A DNA stretch of 64,000 nucleotides from Clostridium punense (GTDB taxonomy: Bacteria; Bacillota; Clostridia; Clostridiales; Clostridiaceae). The notes under the pieces were generated by a model. That model was not told where the DNA came from. It saw only the letters and a list, made by a program, of their open reading frames with translations, and did not search any database. Location of the stretch: positions 1 to 64,000 of the forward strand of contig NZ_JAGGLL010000001.1 of assembly GCF_017874425.1 (NCBI RefSeq), given 5' to 3'. Position 1 is the stretch's first letter; the number at the start of each line of letters is the position of its first letter. Made by a program: the position numbers and the translations under genes. Positions 8,768 to 19,258 of this stretch are shown here, piece by piece.

Positions 8768-8852
8768 CGATATAATACTCCTTTTCTTATAAAGTATCTT
8801 TATCTTAGAAATTCTTTAATTAATTATTGTAATTTTCAAGAGCCGAAATTAA

Positions 8853-9064
8853 GGCCCTTGAAAATAAATAACAAGTCAGAGCTATGAAGGATATTTTGAG
8901 TTTACAAACAAGTTTGTGTTCACAAACAAGTTTGTGTTCACAAGCTTGCTTGTGCTCACAAGGACTCAGGTTCTTAGAACGTAGAGCTATCTAAGGGGTT
9001 CTGCTTGCGTAGTATAACTCAAAATAGACAAACATACTGACTTATTTATTTTTTGAAAATACTT
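8853..9064. repeat. Dispersed repeat family B, copy B1
   Basis: About 210 bp with inverted ends: CTTGAAAATAAATAACAAGTC on the left and the complement of a similar sequence on the right. Inside are three 18-bp palindromic units (stems CACAAAC/GTTTGTG twice, CACAAGC/GCTTGTG once), then a CTTAGA/TCTAAG hairpin, then AACTCAAAA pairing with TTTTGAGTT. The right end reaches the stop codon of prmA. Confidence 0.8.
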
Positions 9065-9998
9065 AAAGCTTAGAAATTATACAAACCCATTCTCCATCTT
9101 CCATAACTTCAACCACTTCAAAACCACATTTCTCTAATTTTTCAACTACTGCACTTCTCTTATCTAAAATAATACCTGAAGAAATAAAGTAACCACCTTC
9201 TTTTATAAAGTTTCTTACTCCCTCAGCTAGGAACATTATTACATCAGCAATGATGTTTGCTACAACAATATCTCCTTTTCCTTCAACAACTTCCATTAAA
9301 TCTCCATGAAGAATTTCAATGTTATTTAAATCATTAAAGGATATGTTATTTCTAGCAGAATCTACTGCAACTGGATCTAAATCTACTCCAATTACCTTTT
9401 CAGCTCCTAGCTTTGCAGCAGAAATAGCCAAAATTCCTGATCCAGTTCCTATATCAAACACTGTAGAATTTGGCTTAACATACTTTTCTAAGGCCTTTAT
9501 ACACATTCTTGTAGTTTCATGAGTACCTGTTCCAAAGGCCATACCCGGATCTAATTCCACAATTAATTCCTCGGCTTTTTTCTCATAAGTTTCCCAAATT
9601 GGTTTAACAACTATTTTCTCTCCAACCTTAGTTGGCTTATAATATTTCTTCCAGTTGTTTTCCCATTGTTCTTCATTAACCTTTGTTACTGTAACAAGAC
9701 CTTCCCCTTTAGCAAATCCAAACTCAGGAAGTTTTTCAACACTTTCTTTTATGTACTCAAAATACTCTGGGAAGTTTTCATCTTCTTTGAAGTAACCTTT
9801 TACTACGGCTCCTTCTTTTATGTTAAGAATAGTCTCGTCAAAGTAATCCCAATCTCCTGGATTCCTCTTTTTAAATTCCACATCTTCTGAATCTTCTATA
9901 GAAACCCCTTTTACTCCTGTATTATAAAAAAATCCTGACACTGCCTCTGTTGCTTCACTACTTGTAACTACTGTTACCTCTACCCAATTCTTATCCAT
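9063..9998 (-). CDS. prmA: Ribosomal protein L11 methyltransferase
   Basis: A 311-residue class I SAM methyltransferase. The SAM-binding motif [12 protein letters not shown] is near residue 180, and the VVANIIADV segment corresponds to the catalytic region. PrmA trimethylates several lysines and the N-terminus of L11. The N-terminal alpha/beta L11-recognition domain occupies about 1-110. It lies downstream of the dnaJ operon, but about 920 bases of noncoding sequence separate them. Its stop codon touches repeat copy B1. Confidence 0.94.
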   Translation of the reverse strand: MDKNWVEVTVVTSSEATEAVSGFFYNTGVKGVSIEDSEDVEFKKRNPGDWDYFDETILNIKEGAVVKGYFKEDENFPEYFEYIKESVEKLPEFGFAKGEGLVTVTKVNEEQWENNWKKYYKPTKVGEKIVVKPIWETYEKKAEELIVELDPGMAFGTGTHETTRMCIKALEKYVKPNSTVFDIGTGSGILAISAAKLGAEKVIGVDLDPVAVDSARNNISFNDLNNIEILHGDLMEVVEGKGDIVVANIIADVIMFLAEGVRNFIKEGGYFISSGIILDKRSAVVEKLEKCGFEVVEVMEDGEWVCIISKL

Positions 9999-10414
9999 TT
10001 ATTTTCCTCCATTTATATCAAAGTTTTATTTACAGTATTTATGTAATATTATTATCTTTTCCAATTAGAAAATTTCTATATAGACTGAAATAAATAAACT
10101 ATAACGCCTAGTAAACTTTCATAGTGGACGTGTGTATTCAAGTTAATATTATAAGTTTAAATATTAATTAAATCAACCTATGATAGATATTAATATTCAA
10201 TAACTAAACTGACTTCCTCTCAACCTGCTCTTCATTTCTACATAATATTACTTTCCAACTCTATGGTTACTATAAAACTATAAGAAAGGCCTTGGAACCC
10301 GCATAAACACTATATCTTCCTATCTTTTTATATTCCTATCTTCTTATATTGATTTCTTTTTATATTTTTCCATGGTTTTATTGTTATATTAGTTTCTTTT
10401 TAATTCTTTTACTA
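9999..10414. other. AT-rich noncoding region upstream of prmA
   Basis: No gene is supported. The sequence is AT-rich with pyrimidine-rich runs on the plus strand. A fragment reading AAGGCCTTGGAACCC on the plus strand, near 10285, recalls the middle of repeat family A in inverted orientation. No clear prmA promoter could be picked. Confidence 0.4.
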
Positions 10415-10520
10415 TATAGGTAACCAGATTTAACACTTAACTTATACATGAGTCCTACATTAGTTCCCTTAAGGCCTTTTGAAGCTGAATAAATTAAACC
10501 TTCTCTAAGGAAGCCTATAT
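10415..10520 (+). repeat. Dispersed repeat family A, copy A4
   Basis: A well preserved copy: left end TATAGGTAACCAG, middle CTTAACTTATACATGAGTCC and GTTCCCTTAAGGCC, then AAATTAAACC and right end GGAAGCCTATAT. It stands between prmA and the dnaJ terminator. Confidence 0.75.
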
Positions 10521-10652
10521 AGAAATCCATCTTCAATTAGCAACCTATCAATTAACTTTTACTGGTGACACTAGTGCTTATGTAAAGTAAGCTTTAGAAT
10601 AATTTTTACTGTGGAAATTTATATAACACAGTTGAGCTCTTTACATAATAAA

Positions 10653-10678
10653 ATAGTGCCCTAAATTTAAGGCACTAT
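10653..10678 (-). terminator. Intrinsic terminator of the dnaK-dnaJ operon
   Basis: An 8-bp stem (ATAGTGCC/GGCACTAT) with a 10-base AT loop, followed on the minus strand by TTTTATTATG. It is the first such hairpin downstream of dnaJ, about 245 bases past the stop codon and beyond repeat copy B2. Confidence 0.7.
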
Positions 10679-10723
10679 CTAAATTAAATAATATTAATAT
10701 TATTTTAACTAAGCTTATGATTT

Positions 10724-10900
10724 AGGCATTTGAAAATAAATAACAAGTCAAAGATGTGAAGGATATCTTGAGCTCACAAGCAAGCTTGTGCAGACAAGAA
10801 ACCAGGTTTCGTAGATAGTAGAGCTATCTACGGGTTCTGTCGACGCAGTATAACTCAAAATAGACAAACATACTGACTTATTTATTTTTTGAAAATGCCT
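10724..10900. repeat. Dispersed repeat family B, copy B2
   Basis: About 177 bp. The left end GGCATTTGAAAATAAATAA is an imperfect inverted repeat of the right end. There is one palindromic unit (CACAAGC/GCTTGTG) and a hairpin CGTAGATAG/CTATCTACG. The GACGCAGTATAACTC segment and the terminal GACAAACATACTGACTTA are as in B1 and B5. It lies in the 3' region of the dnaJ transcript. Confidence 0.8.
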
Positions 10901-10923
10901 TAACTCTGAAACCATAGCAAGTT

Positions 10924-12057
10924 TTATTTTTTAAATAAATCCTTAAAGGACTTCTTATGCTCTTCAGCACTGTCATATTGTTCTCCACTAGCTTCCATGA
11001 ACATTCTTAAAGCTTCTTTTTGTTTATCATTTATAGCTTTTGGAACATCCACTATTACTTTAACATAGTGGTCTCCCCTACCAGCTGAATTAACTCTTGG
11101 AACTCCTTTACCTTTTAGTCTAAATACAGTTCCTGGTTGAGTTCCTGCTGGAACTTTATAAGTTACATCTCCATCTACTGTTGGAACTTTAATTTCTGTT
11201 CCAAGAGTAGCTTTTGCAAAGCTGACATGAGTTTCCATGTGAATATCAAAACCTTGGCGTTTAAAGGTTTTGTGTGGAGCTACTCTTATATTAATATATA
11301 AGTCTCCTGATGGTCCACCATTCTCACCAGCTTCACCTTGTCCTCTAAGAGGCATTACATTTCCTGTGTCAACTCCCGCTGGGATATTGATGCTTACTTT
11401 TCTAGTTTTTCTTTCTTTTCCTGTACCGCGACAAGTTTGGCATGGACTCTCTATAACCTTGCCTTTTCCTCCGCAAGCATCACAGGTTGTTTGGGTTGCT
11501 ATAGTTCCTAGTGGAGTGCTTCTAGTAACTCTTACTTGACCTGTTCCTCCACATTTTGAACACGTATTAGCTGAGGTTCCTGGTTTTGCTCCAGTACCTG
11601 AACAAGTTTCACACTTTTCTCTTCTTGTTACTGAAATTTCCTTTTCGCAACCAAATACTGCTTCTTCAAAGGTTAAATTTAGATTATACTCTAAATCAGC
11701 ACCCTTTCTTGGAGCGTTTTTGCTTCTTGAAGAGAAACCTCCTCCGCCTCCAAATAAGTCACTAAATATATCACCAAAGCCACCAAAACCTCCGAAGCCG
11801 CCTCCAAAGTCAAAGCCATCAAAGCCTTGTCCATTAAAGTCTGCGGTTCCAAATTGGTCATATCTTTGTCTCTTTTCAGAATCTGACAGCACTTGATATG
11901 CTTCATTTATTTCTTTAAACTTTTCTTCTGCTTCTTTATTGTCAGGATTTCTATCTGGATGGTATTTTAGGGCTGCCTTTTTAAAAGCTTTTTTTATGTC
12001 CTCTTCACTAGCGCTTTTATCAAGCCCAAGTACTTCATAGTAATCTTTATTAGCCAT
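10924..12057 (-). CDS. dnaJ: Chaperone DnaJ (Hsp40)
   Basis: A 377-residue type I J-protein. The J domain carries HPD in [10 protein letters not shown] (about 32-36). A Gly/Phe-rich linker (about 75-110) is followed by four zinc-binding CXXCXGXG repeats ([32 protein letters not shown]) and the C-terminal substrate domains. DnaJ delivers unfolded clients to DnaK and stimulates its ATPase. It is the last gene of the hrcA operon, 173 bases after dnaK with a hairpin in the gap. Confidence 0.97.
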   Translation of the reverse strand: MANKDYYEVLGLDKSASEEDIKKAFKKAALKYHPDRNPDNKEAEEKFKEINEAYQVLSDSEKRQRYDQFGTADFNGQGFDGFDFGGGFGGFGGFGDIFSDLFGGGGGFSSRSKNAPRKGADLEYNLNLTFEEAVFGCEKEISVTRREKCETCSGTGAKPGTSANTCSKCGGTGQVRVTRSTPLGTIATQTTCDACGGKGKVIESPCQTCRGTGKERKTRKVSINIPAGVDTGNVMPLRGQGEAGENGGPSGDLYINIRVAPHKTFKRQGFDIHMETHVSFAKATLGTEIKVPTVDGDVTYKVPAGTQPGTVFRLKGKGVPRVNSAGRGDHYVKVIVDVPKAINDKQKEALRMFMEASGEQYDSAEEHKKSFKDLFKK

Positions 12058-12176
12058 ATTTGTTCCTCACCACCTATTTTTCTCTGTTTTATATGATAAG
12101 ACATATTGGGTATAAATTCAACTGTTTATACAATACTTTCATAGTTTTGGCAGAAACTGCCTATATACTCAAATTA

Positions 12177-12205
12177 AACTAGTAAGGATAGAATCCTTAC
12201 TAGTT
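12177..12205 (-). terminator. Hairpin between dnaK and dnaJ
   Basis: A perfect 13-bp stem (AACTAGTAAGGAT and complement) with a three-base loop, followed on the minus strand only by TTAATTTGAG. The weak U-tract suggests partial termination or an mRNA stability/processing element that lowers dnaJ relative to dnaK (inference). Confidence 0.65.
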
Positions 12206-12230
12206 TAGTTATAAATTAGCTTAGTTAAAA

Positions 12231-14081
12231 TTAATCTACTTTAAAGTCAGCGTCTACTACGTTATCATCTTGAGGTCCATTGTTTGCAGCGCCTTGTGCT
12301 CCACCCATATTGTTTGGATCAAAACCTTCTGCTCCGCCTTGTGCACCTTCTGCTTGGTATATCTTAGAAGATACAGCATAGAACTCTTGAGTTAATTCTT
12401 CAGTAGCTTTTTTAATAGCTTCTATATCTTCACCGTCTTTTACTTTCTTTAAAGCTTCAACTTTTTCATTTATCTTAGCTTTATCTTCAGCAGAAACTTT
12501 TTCTCCAAGGTCAGTTAATGTTTTTTCTGTTTGATAAATAAGTTGATCTGCATTGTTCTTAGTTTCTATTGATTCTTTTCTCTTCTTATCTTCTTCAGCA
12601 AATCTTTCTGCTTCATTTACAGCCTTTTGGATTTCATCTTCACTTAGGTTAGTTGAAGCAGTAATAGTAATGTTTGCTTCTTTTCCTGTTCCTTTGTCTT
12701 TTGCAGAAACTTTTACTATACCGTTAGCATCAATGTCAAAAGTAACTTCGATTTGAGGAATTCCTCTTGGAGCTGGTGCAATTCCTGAAAGAGTGAATCT
12801 TCCAAGAGTTTTGTTGTCAGCAGCCATTTGTCTTTCCCCTTGAACAACATTGATTTCAACAGAAGTTTGACCATCTGCAGCAGTAGAGAAGATTTGGCTC
12901 TTCTTAGTTGGTATAGTTGTGTTTCTTTCGATTAATGGAGTTGCAATTCCTCCCATTGTTTCAATTCCTAAAGTTAATGGAGTAACGTCTAGTAATAGTA
13001 CGTCTTTAACATCTCCAGTTAATACTCCAGCTTGGATTGCTGCTCCTGCTGCAACGCACTCGTCTGGGTTAACTCCTTTTGATGGTTCTTTTCCAGTGAA
13101 GTTTTTAACAGCTTCTTGAACTGCTGGAATTCTTGTAGAACCTCCAACTAAAACAACTTTATCTATTTCACTAATTGAGTAACCAGCATCTTGTAGTGCT
13201 TTTCTCATTGGCTCAATTGTTCTTTGTACTAAATCATGAGTTAACTCATTGAATTTAGCTCTAGTTAAGTTTAAGTCAATGTGCTTTGGACCAGTTGCAT
13301 CAGCAGTGATGAATGGTAAGTTAATGTTTGTTTGCATTGAAGATGATAATTCTATTTTAGCTTTTTCTGCAGCTTCTTTTAATCTTTGAAGTGCCATTTT
13401 GTCATTTCTTAAATCTATACCATTTTCTGCTTTAAAAGTATCAGCAATGTAGTCCATAACTTTTTGGTCAAAGTCATCTCCACCAAGTTTTGTATCTCCA
13501 TTAGTAGATTTAACTTCGAATACTCCATCACCAAGTTCTAGGATAGATACGTCGAATGTACCTCCACCTAAGTCATAAACAAATATTTTTTGGTTTGTAT
13601 CCATTTTATCAAGACCATAAGCAAGTGATGCTGCTGTTGGCTCGTTTATTATTCTTTTAACCTCAAGACCAGCTATTCTTCCTGCGTCTTTAGTTGCTTG
13701 TCTTTGGCTATCGTTAAAGTATGCTGGAACTGTGATAACAGCTTCTGTAACTGTTTCTCCAAGATAAGCTTCTGCATCAGCCTTTATTTTTTGAAGTATC
13801 ATTGCTGATATTTCTTGTGGTCCATATTCTTTTCCATCTATATTTACCTTATGGTTAGTTCCCATATGTCTTTTTATTGACATTATTGTTTTTTCTGGAT
13901 TTGTGATTGCTTGTCTTTTTGCAACCTGACCTACAAGTCTTTCACCATTTGCTAAGAAAGATACTACTGATGGAGTAGTTCTAGCACCTTCAGCGTTAGG
14001 TATGATTACTACGTCTCCACCTTCCATAACAGCAACACAAGAGTTCGTTGTTCCTAAGTCAATTCCTATTACTTTTCCCAT
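12231..14081 (-). CDS. dnaK: Chaperone DnaK (Hsp70)
   Basis: The 616-residue Hsp70 begins [18 protein letters not shown] with the phosphate-1 loop. It also shows the [12 protein letters not shown] and [11 protein letters not shown] nucleotide-domain signatures, the [11 protein letters not shown] start of the substrate-binding domain, and a C-terminal tail rich in Gly, Ala, Asn and Gln ending [12 protein letters not shown]. It is the ATP-driven core of the DnaK-DnaJ-GrpE system. A strong AGGAGG ribosome binding site precedes the ATG. It follows grpE after 19 bases. Confidence 0.98.
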   Translation of the reverse strand: MGKVIGIDLGTTNSCVAVMEGGDVVIIPNAEGARTTPSVVSFLANGERLVGQVAKRQAITNPEKTIMSIKRHMGTNHKVNIDGKEYGPQEISAMILQKIKADAEAYLGETVTEAVITVPAYFNDSQRQATKDAGRIAGLEVKRIINEPTAASLAYGLDKMDTNQKIFVYDLGGGTFDVSILELGDGVFEVKSTNGDTKLGGDDFDQKVMDYIADTFKAENGIDLRNDKMALQRLKEAAEKAKIELSSSMQTNINLPFITADATGPKHIDLNLTRAKFNELTHDLVQRTIEPMRKALQDAGYSISEIDKVVLVGGSTRIPAVQEAVKNFTGKEPSKGVNPDECVAAGAAIQAGVLTGDVKDVLLLDVTPLTLGIETMGGIATPLIERNTTIPTKKSQIFSTAADGQTSVEINVVQGERQMAADNKTLGRFTLSGIAPAPRGIPQIEVTFDIDANGIVKVSAKDKGTGKEANITITASTNLSEDEIQKAVNEAERFAEEDKKRKESIETKNNADQLIYQTEKTLTDLGEKVSAEDKAKINEKVEALKKVKDGEDIEAIKKATEELTQEFYAVSSKIYQAEGAQGGAEGFDPNNMGGAQGAANNGPQDDNVVDADFKVD

Positions 14082-14100
14082 ATTAATTTACCTCCTAAAG

Positions 14101-14736
14101 TTAATTTACAACCTTTACCATACTATATCTTAAAACTTTGCTTCCTTTTTTGTATCCCTTTTGGAATACTTCAGCAATTTGATTTTTACCTAAACTTTCA
14201 TCTTCAGCATGCATTACTGCATTGTGAAGATTTGGATCAAATTCACCAGTAGCATCAACTTCTTCTACCCCAAGTTTTTCGAGAGAATTATTGAATTGCT
14301 TAACTGTCATTTCAATTCCTTTTTTAAGGTCTTCAGCATTACCATCTACACTTAGTGCTCTTTCAAGATTATCAAGCACTGGTAGCATTTCCTTTAAAAC
14401 ATCTTCACAGGCATCTATATAGATGTTTTCCTTTTCCTTTATACTTCTTTTTCTGTAGTTGTCATATTCAGCTACAGTTCTAAGTAATCTATCCTTTATT
14501 GAGTCTAATTCCTCTTGAAGTTTTTTGTTTTCTTCCTTTAGTGATTTAAACTTAAACAACTCATTATCCTCCTCGGATAGATTTTCAAACTCTACATCCT
14601 CATTTATTTCAGCTTCTTCTAGAGTTTCCTCTACATTTTCATTAGGCTCTTCTGAAGAATTTAGAGTTTCTTTATTAACATCTTCCATGTTAATTTCAGA
14701 ACTATTTTCATTCTTTTCATCAAAATTATTATGCAA
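14101..14736 (-). CDS. grpE: Nucleotide exchange factor GrpE
   Basis: A 211-residue GrpE with a long acidic N-terminal tail (about 1-60, rich in Glu and Asn). A coiled-coil helix follows (LKEENKKLQEELDSIKDRL), then RTVAEYDNYRKRS and the beta-domain GVEEVDATGEFDPNLHNAV, which are GrpE signatures. It releases ADP from DnaK. The best start is a TTG, eight bases after GGAGG; no ATG is equally well placed. It lies between hrcA and dnaK. Confidence 0.95.
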   Translation of the reverse strand: MHNNFDEKNENSSEINMEDVNKETLNSSEEPNENVEETLEEAEINEDVEFENLSEEDNELFKFKSLKEENKKLQEELDSIKDRLLRTVAEYDNYRKRSIKEKENIYIDACEDVLKEMLPVLDNLERALSVDGNAEDLKKGIEMTVKQFNNSLEKLGVEEVDATGEFDPNLHNAVMHAEDESLGKNQIAEVFQKGYKKGSKVLRYSMVKVVN

Positions 14737-14770
14737 ACCTTATTCCTCCAATCCGACCTTAATATATAGG

Positions 14771-15817
14771 TTAGGGTGAATTATCATATATTTTTGATAT
14801 ATTATTATTTATTACATTTACTATACTATCAAGAACGGTTATTACTTTAGCATAGTGGATTCTAGTAGGTCCAATAACCCCTATAGTGCCTAATGTACCT
14901 CCATTATAACTATAGGTAGCTGTTATAATACTACACTCTTTAGCACATTCAATAAAATTTTCTTGACCAATTTTTACAGATAACTTACCATGTATGCTAC
15001 CCTGGTCTAATAAATTTTTAAGACTTTCCTCATTATTAACTAATCCTAAAAACTCCTTAGCTTTATCAATGTTATTATACTCTGGATAGTTAAATATGTT
15101 AGTCGATCCTTGCGTATATACATTGTCATACTCATTGTTTACTAAACTTTCATATAACACTGGAATAATTGCATCAAAAATCTCCTCATAACCTGTAAGC
15201 TGTTGCTTTAAGTTAAATAAGAAATCTAAGGATATTTGCTGCACAGTAACCCCAGCTAAGGATTTGTTAAGAATATTATTAAGGGTTAAAAGCTTATTAG
15301 TATCAATTGTATTTCTAACCTTGATTAAGTTATGCTTAATAATACCGCTATCTGTAATAATGGTAGATAGTATGCTACCTTTATCCAGGCTCATAAGTTG
15401 AATAAGCTTAATAGAACTTCTTTGAACTGAGGGTGCCTTAACGATGGAAGTTAATTTAGTTAGCTCTGAAAGAATATTAGTTGCAGTTCTAACTATTTTA
15501 TCCACTTCGTAAAAAGCAATATCTATTAAGTAATTTTTAATGGCTTCTTCCTCTTCAAAGGTTAGATTAGATATTTGCATTAATCTATCTACATAAAGTC
15601 TATATCCCTTATCTGAAGGCTTTCTTCCAGAGGATGTGTGTAATTGTTCAATAAAACCCATCTCCTCTAAATCTGCCATTTCATTCCTGATAGTAGCTGA
15701 ACTTATGCCTAAGTCGTATTTTTTAGCAATGGTTCTGGATCCTACAGGCTCACCATAATTAATATAATCATTAATTATAGCCTGAAGTATTCTGATCTTT
15801 CTTTCATCCATCTCCAT
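14771..15817 (-). CDS. hrcA: Heat-inducible transcription repressor HrcA
   Basis: A 348-residue HrcA. The N-terminal winged-helix DNA-binding domain includes YGEPVGSRTIAKKYDLGISSATIRNEMADLEEMG; a GAF-like domain follows, and the C-terminal segment YSYNGGTLGTIGVIGPTRI is a strong signature. HrcA with GroEL represses promoters that carry CIRCE. A CIRCE element lies between this gene and its promoter, so the operon is autoregulated. The ATG follows GAGGTGAT. Confidence 0.97.
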   Translation of the reverse strand: MEMDERKIRILQAIINDYINYGEPVGSRTIAKKYDLGISSATIRNEMADLEEMGFIEQLHTSSGRKPSDKGYRLYVDRLMQISNLTFEEEEAIKNYLIDIAFYEVDKIVRTATNILSELTKLTSIVKAPSVQRSSIKLIQLMSLDKGSILSTIITDSGIIKHNLIKVRNTIDTNKLLTLNNILNKSLAGVTVQQISLDFLFNLKQQLTGYEEIFDAIIPVLYESLVNNEYDNVYTQGSTNIFNYPEYNNIDKAKEFLGLVNNEESLKNLLDQGSIHGKLSVKIGQENFIECAKECSIITATYSYNGGTLGTIGVIGPTRIHYAKVITVLDSIVNVINNNISKIYDNSP

Positions 15818-15832
15818 ACTATCACCTCATTA

Positions 15833-15859
15833 TTAGCACTCGCTCAGTGTGAGTGCTAA
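15833..15859 (-). promoter_or_regulatory. CIRCE operator of hrcA-grpE-dnaK-dnaJ
   Basis: A perfect 9-9-9 element: TTAGCACTC, a nine-base spacer GCTCAGTGT, then GAGTGCTAA. It lies between the -10 box and the hrcA start, in the transcribed leader, where bound HrcA blocks transcription and melts off upon heat stress. Confidence 0.98.
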
Positions 15860-15872
15860 CTACTATATTTTT

Positions 15873-15901
15873 AATATATTACTAAGGAAAATAATTGTCA
15901 A
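15873..15901 (-). promoter_or_regulatory. Sigma-A promoter of the hrcA operon
   Basis: Minus-strand -35 TTGACA and -10 TATATT, 17 bases apart, directly upstream of CIRCE. This is the usual layout of a class I heat-shock promoter. Confidence 0.9.
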
Positions 15902-15919
15902 TAGTTTTTAATACTTTTT

Positions 15920-17041
15920 TTATAATAAAAAATCTGACATAACAACGTTGGATAATTCTACTCCTTTAGGAGTTAAATATATCCTTTCACTATCCTCTTT
16001 TAAAAGTTCTAGTTTTATATACTTTTCAATAACTTTTCCATAAACTTTATGAATATCCTCACCAAATTTTTTTTCAAACTCTAGGGTGCTTACTCCTTTA
16101 GTTTTCCTTAAACCTAAAAACATAAACTCTTCCATGTTTTCTTCCTTAGAATTTAAATGTTTTTGTATTATTGCATTATTTTCATTATTAACTTTACAGA
16201 TATATTTTTCTATATTTTCCTCATTTCTATACCTAACTCCTTCTAAATAGGAATGAGCTGCGCTTCCACATCCAACATAATTTTCTAGACTCCAATAAAT
16301 TAAGTTGTGTTTACACTCCATTCCTTCCTTTGCAAAGTTTGATATTTCATATTGATTATATCCATTTTCTTTTAATATATTTACTGCATCTTCATACATC
16401 TGTCTTTCTTCCTCTTCATTTGGAAGTATAAGCTGATCTTTCTCATAAAGATTATAAAAATGTGTCCCCTCTTCAATGATTAAGCTGTATGCAGATATAT
16501 GCTCTGGTTTTAAACTTATAACCTGATGAAGAGTTTCTCTCCACTGAGCTAGGGTTTGGTTTGGAAGTCCAAACATTATATCCACATTTATGTTGGTAAA
16601 TCCATAGGCTCTTAGCAAATCATAAGTGTTTTTAAATTCCTGAAGACTATGAATTCTTCCTAGTGACTTTAAATGTGCTTCTTGCCAAGCCTGAAGTCCA
16701 ACAGATATCCGATTTACTCCCATTTCTCTAAAAAGTTTCAATTTTTCCTCTGTAAAGGTCTTAGGATTTCCCTCTATAGTGAATTCTATGTGTTGTTTTT
16801 CTAATTTATCTATGGCCTCTTTAAGAATAATCCATCCTTGTAAAGACAAATAGGTGGGAGTACCCCCACCTATAAATATACTTCTTATATTTTTATCTTT
16901 GCAGATATTTTGGATTTCTTTAGAGAGAGCCTGCGCATAAGGAATCATGTTTTCTTCTTTCCCACTAAAGGAAGGAAAATCACAGTAATAACACTTCATT
17001 TTACAAAATGGAATATGAATATATAATCCTACATCTTGCAT
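15920..17041 (-). CDS. hemW: Heme chaperone HemW (radical SAM)
   Basis: A 373-residue radical-SAM protein of the HemN/HemW family. The cluster motif CKMKCYYC lies near residues 13-20. The sequences GGGTPTYL and IEGNPKTFTEE and the motif HNLIYW (HNxxYW) mark HemW, the heme chaperone, and not the oxygen-independent coproporphyrinogen oxidase HemN. A C-terminal winged-helix-like HemN_C domain is present. It lies between lepA (38 bases upstream) and hrcA, the standard Firmicute order. Probably cotranscribed with lepA. Confidence 0.92.
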   Translation of the reverse strand: MQDVGLYIHIPFCKMKCYYCDFPSFSGKEENMIPYAQALSKEIQNICKDKNIRSIFIGGGTPTYLSLQGWIILKEAIDKLEKQHIEFTIEGNPKTFTEEKLKLFREMGVNRISVGLQAWQEAHLKSLGRIHSLQEFKNTYDLLRAYGFTNINVDIMFGLPNQTLAQWRETLHQVISLKPEHISAYSLIIEEGTHFYNLYEKDQLILPNEEEERQMYEDAVNILKENGYNQYEISNFAKEGMECKHNLIYWSLENYVGCGSAAHSYLEGVRYRNEENIEKYICKVNNENNAIIQKHLNSKEENMEEFMFLGLRKTKGVSTLEFEKKFGEDIHKVYGKVIEKYIKLELLKEDSERIYLTPKGVELSNVVMSDFLL

Positions 17042-17079
17042 TTCTTCTCTTCTCCATTATTTATATTTTGTTTAACCTA

Positions 17080-18885
17080 TTAATCTACTTTTAAAACTGC
17101 CATGAAGGCTTCTTGTGGAACTTCTACACTTCCAACTTGTCTCATTCTCTTCTTACCTTCTTTTTGTTTTTCAAGCAGTTTTTTCTTTCTTGAAATATCT
17201 CCACCATAACATTTTGCTAGTACGTCTTTTCTCATAGCTTTAACAGTTTCTCTTGCAATGATTTTAGACCCTACAGCAGCTTGAATTGGAATTTCAAACA
17301 TTTGTCTTGGTATAATTTCTTTTAGCTTTTCAACCATAGCTCTTCCTCTATGATAAGCTCTTTCTGATGGAACTATCATGGAAAGGGCATCTACTACATC
17401 TCCATTTAAAAGAATGTCAAGTTTAACAAGCTTTGTTTCTTTATATCCTTTTAAATCATAGTCAAAGGATGCATATCCACGAGTTCTTGATTTTAAAGCA
17501 TCAAAGAAATCATAAACTATTTCATTAAGTGGCATATCATAATTGATGACAACTCTTGTTTCTTCAAGATATTGCATATCAATAAAAATTCCTCTCTTTT
17601 CTTGGCATAGCTCCATTACTGCACCAACATAATCTGAAGGTGTAATAATTGATGCCTTTACCATTGGCTCTTCCATATGAGAAATTTCTGTTGGCTCTGG
17701 AAGATTTGTTGGGTTTGTTATTTCTAATAATTCTCCATCTGTTTTCATTACTTTGTAAATAACGGAAGGAGCTGTTGTTATGATATCTAAGTTAAATTCT
17801 CTTTCAATTCTTTCTTGGATAATCTCCATATGAAGAAGTCCCAAGAATCCACATCTAAATCCAAAGCCTAAAGCTATAGAAGTTTCTGGCTCAAAGGATA
17901 GTGCAGCATCATTAAGCTGAAGCTTTTCTAAAGCTTCTTTTAATGCTTCATACTTTGCTCCATCCACTGGATATATTCCACTGAATACCATTGGAATAGC
18001 TGGTCTATAACCCTCTAATGGCTGCTCTGTTGGTCTGTTTGCTTCTGTTATTGTATCTCCTGCTCTTGCATCTTTTACATTTTTTATTGATGCACTTAAG
18101 TACCCAACATCACCGGCTCTAAGCTCTCCAATTGGAAGTGGTGATGGAGTAAATACTCCAACCTCTGTTACTTCATAAACTTTATTAGTATTCATAAGTT
18201 TAATTTTTGTTCCTGGCTTCACTACTCCATCAAAAACTCTTATGTAAGTAACTACACCTTTGTAGCTATCGTAGTAAGAGTCAAAAATTAAAGCTTTAAG
18301 TGGAGCCTCTTCATCTCCGCCAGGTGCAGGTACTTTCTCTATAACGGATTCTAAAACATCCTGAATATTTAGTCCAGTTTTTGCAGAAATAAGCGGTGCA
18401 TCATGTGCTTCAATTCCTATAACATCTTCTATTTCTTTTTTAACTTCTTCAGGTCTTGCACTAGGTAAGTCAATTTTATTAATAACTGGTGCAATTTCAA
18501 GGTCATGGTCAAGAGCTAAGTAGCAATTAGCTAAGGTTTGTGCTTGTATACCTTGAGTTGCATCAACCACGAGAATTGCTCCTTCACAAGCTGCTAAGCT
18601 TCTAGAAACCTCATAGTTAAAGTCTACATGGCCTGGGGTATCTATTAAGTTTAATATATACTCCTCCCCATCTTCTCTTTTATATACTAATCTAGCTGCT
18701 TGAGCCTTAATTGTTATTCCTCTCTCTCTTTCAAGGTCCATATTGTCTAACACTTGGGCTTCCATTTCTCTTTCTGTTAGAGTACCTGTTTTCTCAAGTA
18801 ACCTATCTGCAAGAGTAGACTTACCGTGGTCTATGTGCGCAACAATTGAAAAGTTTCTTATATGTTTTTGTCTATCACTTTGCAT
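17080..18885 (-). CDS. lepA: Elongation factor 4 (LepA)
   Basis: A 601-residue translational GTPase. The G1 loop is in [13 protein letters not shown], switch I in [13 protein letters not shown]3 in DTPGHVDF, and NKIDLP is G4. The C-terminal LepA-specific domain ends [17 protein letters not shown] and carries the lysine-rich [18 protein letters not shown]. LepA acts on the ribosome (back-translocation and biogenesis have been proposed). GGGGGT precedes the ATG. A promoter lies about 215 bases upstream. Confidence 0.97.
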   Translation of the reverse strand: MQSDRQKHIRNFSIVAHIDHGKSTLADRLLEKTGTLTEREMEAQVLDNMDLERERGITIKAQAARLVYKREDGEEYILNLIDTPGHVDFNYEVSRSLAACEGAILVVDATQGIQAQTLANCYLALDHDLEIAPVINKIDLPSARPEEVKKEIEDVIGIEAHDAPLISAKTGLNIQDVLESVIEKVPAPGGDEEAPLKALIFDSYYDSYKGVVTYIRVFDGVVKPGTKIKLMNTNKVYEVTEVGVFTPSPLPIGELRAGDVGYLSASIKNVKDARAGDTITEANRPTEQPLEGYRPAIPMVFSGIYPVDGAKYEALKEALEKLQLNDAALSFEPETSIALGFGFRCGFLGLLHMEIIQERIEREFNLDIITTAPSVIYKVMKTDGELLEITNPTNLPEPTEISHMEEPMVKASIITPSDYVGAVMELCQEKRGIFIDMQYLEETRVVINYDMPLNEIVYDFFDALKSRTRGYASFDYDLKGYKETKLVKLDILLNGDVVDALSMIVPSERAYHRGRAMVEKLKEIIPRQMFEIPIQAAVGSKIIARETVKAMRKDVLAKCYGGDISRKKKLLEKQKEGKKRMRQVGSVEVPQEAFMAVLKVD

Positions 18886-19099
18886 AAATTTTACCCCCGT
18901 AAATGTATTGTCTCTTTATTGAAACCTATTTAAGAATTTTTTCTTAAAAGGCATACTGCATATTTTTTAGAATTTCTAGCTTTTTAATATTAATATACTT
19001 TTCCTAATAATTCTAGAATAACCCTAAAGATTCCTGTAAGTTTATAAATTCCTCTTGAAAATACTATGCTTATTATTTCCTTAGAGTAAACCATTGTAA
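18886..19099 (-). other. Leader region of lepA
   Basis: About 200 bases between the presumed transcription start and the lepA ATG. Several T-rich stretches are present, but I recognise no riboswitch, T-box or terminator. Its length is unusual for a simple leader. Confidence 0.35.
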
Positions 19100-19130
19100 A
19101 TTATATCATAATTTTAAGGATTTTTGTCAA
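19100..19130 (-). promoter_or_regulatory. Probable sigma-A promoter of lepA-hemW
   Basis: A minus-strand TTGACA and a TGATATAAT extended -10 are separated by 19 bases. The spacing is long, but the extended -10 may compensate. It points towards lepA. Confidence 0.65.
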
Positions 19131-19258
19131 CCTTTATGTATAAGTTACAACAATATTTTTATAGAAGCTTTAAATAACCAATAAATTCATTTTAATCTTT
19201 GACTTTATAAGGAGTTTTCATTTAAACAAAGAAATATAAGATGAATTGATAAATTAAT

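Noticed and set aside
8895-8960. CRISPR-like array because of regularly repeated 18-bp units (also at 50855-50920)
   Set aside because: The units are contiguous, palindromic and too short, without unique spacers, and no cas genes are present. They are internal parts of repeat family B.
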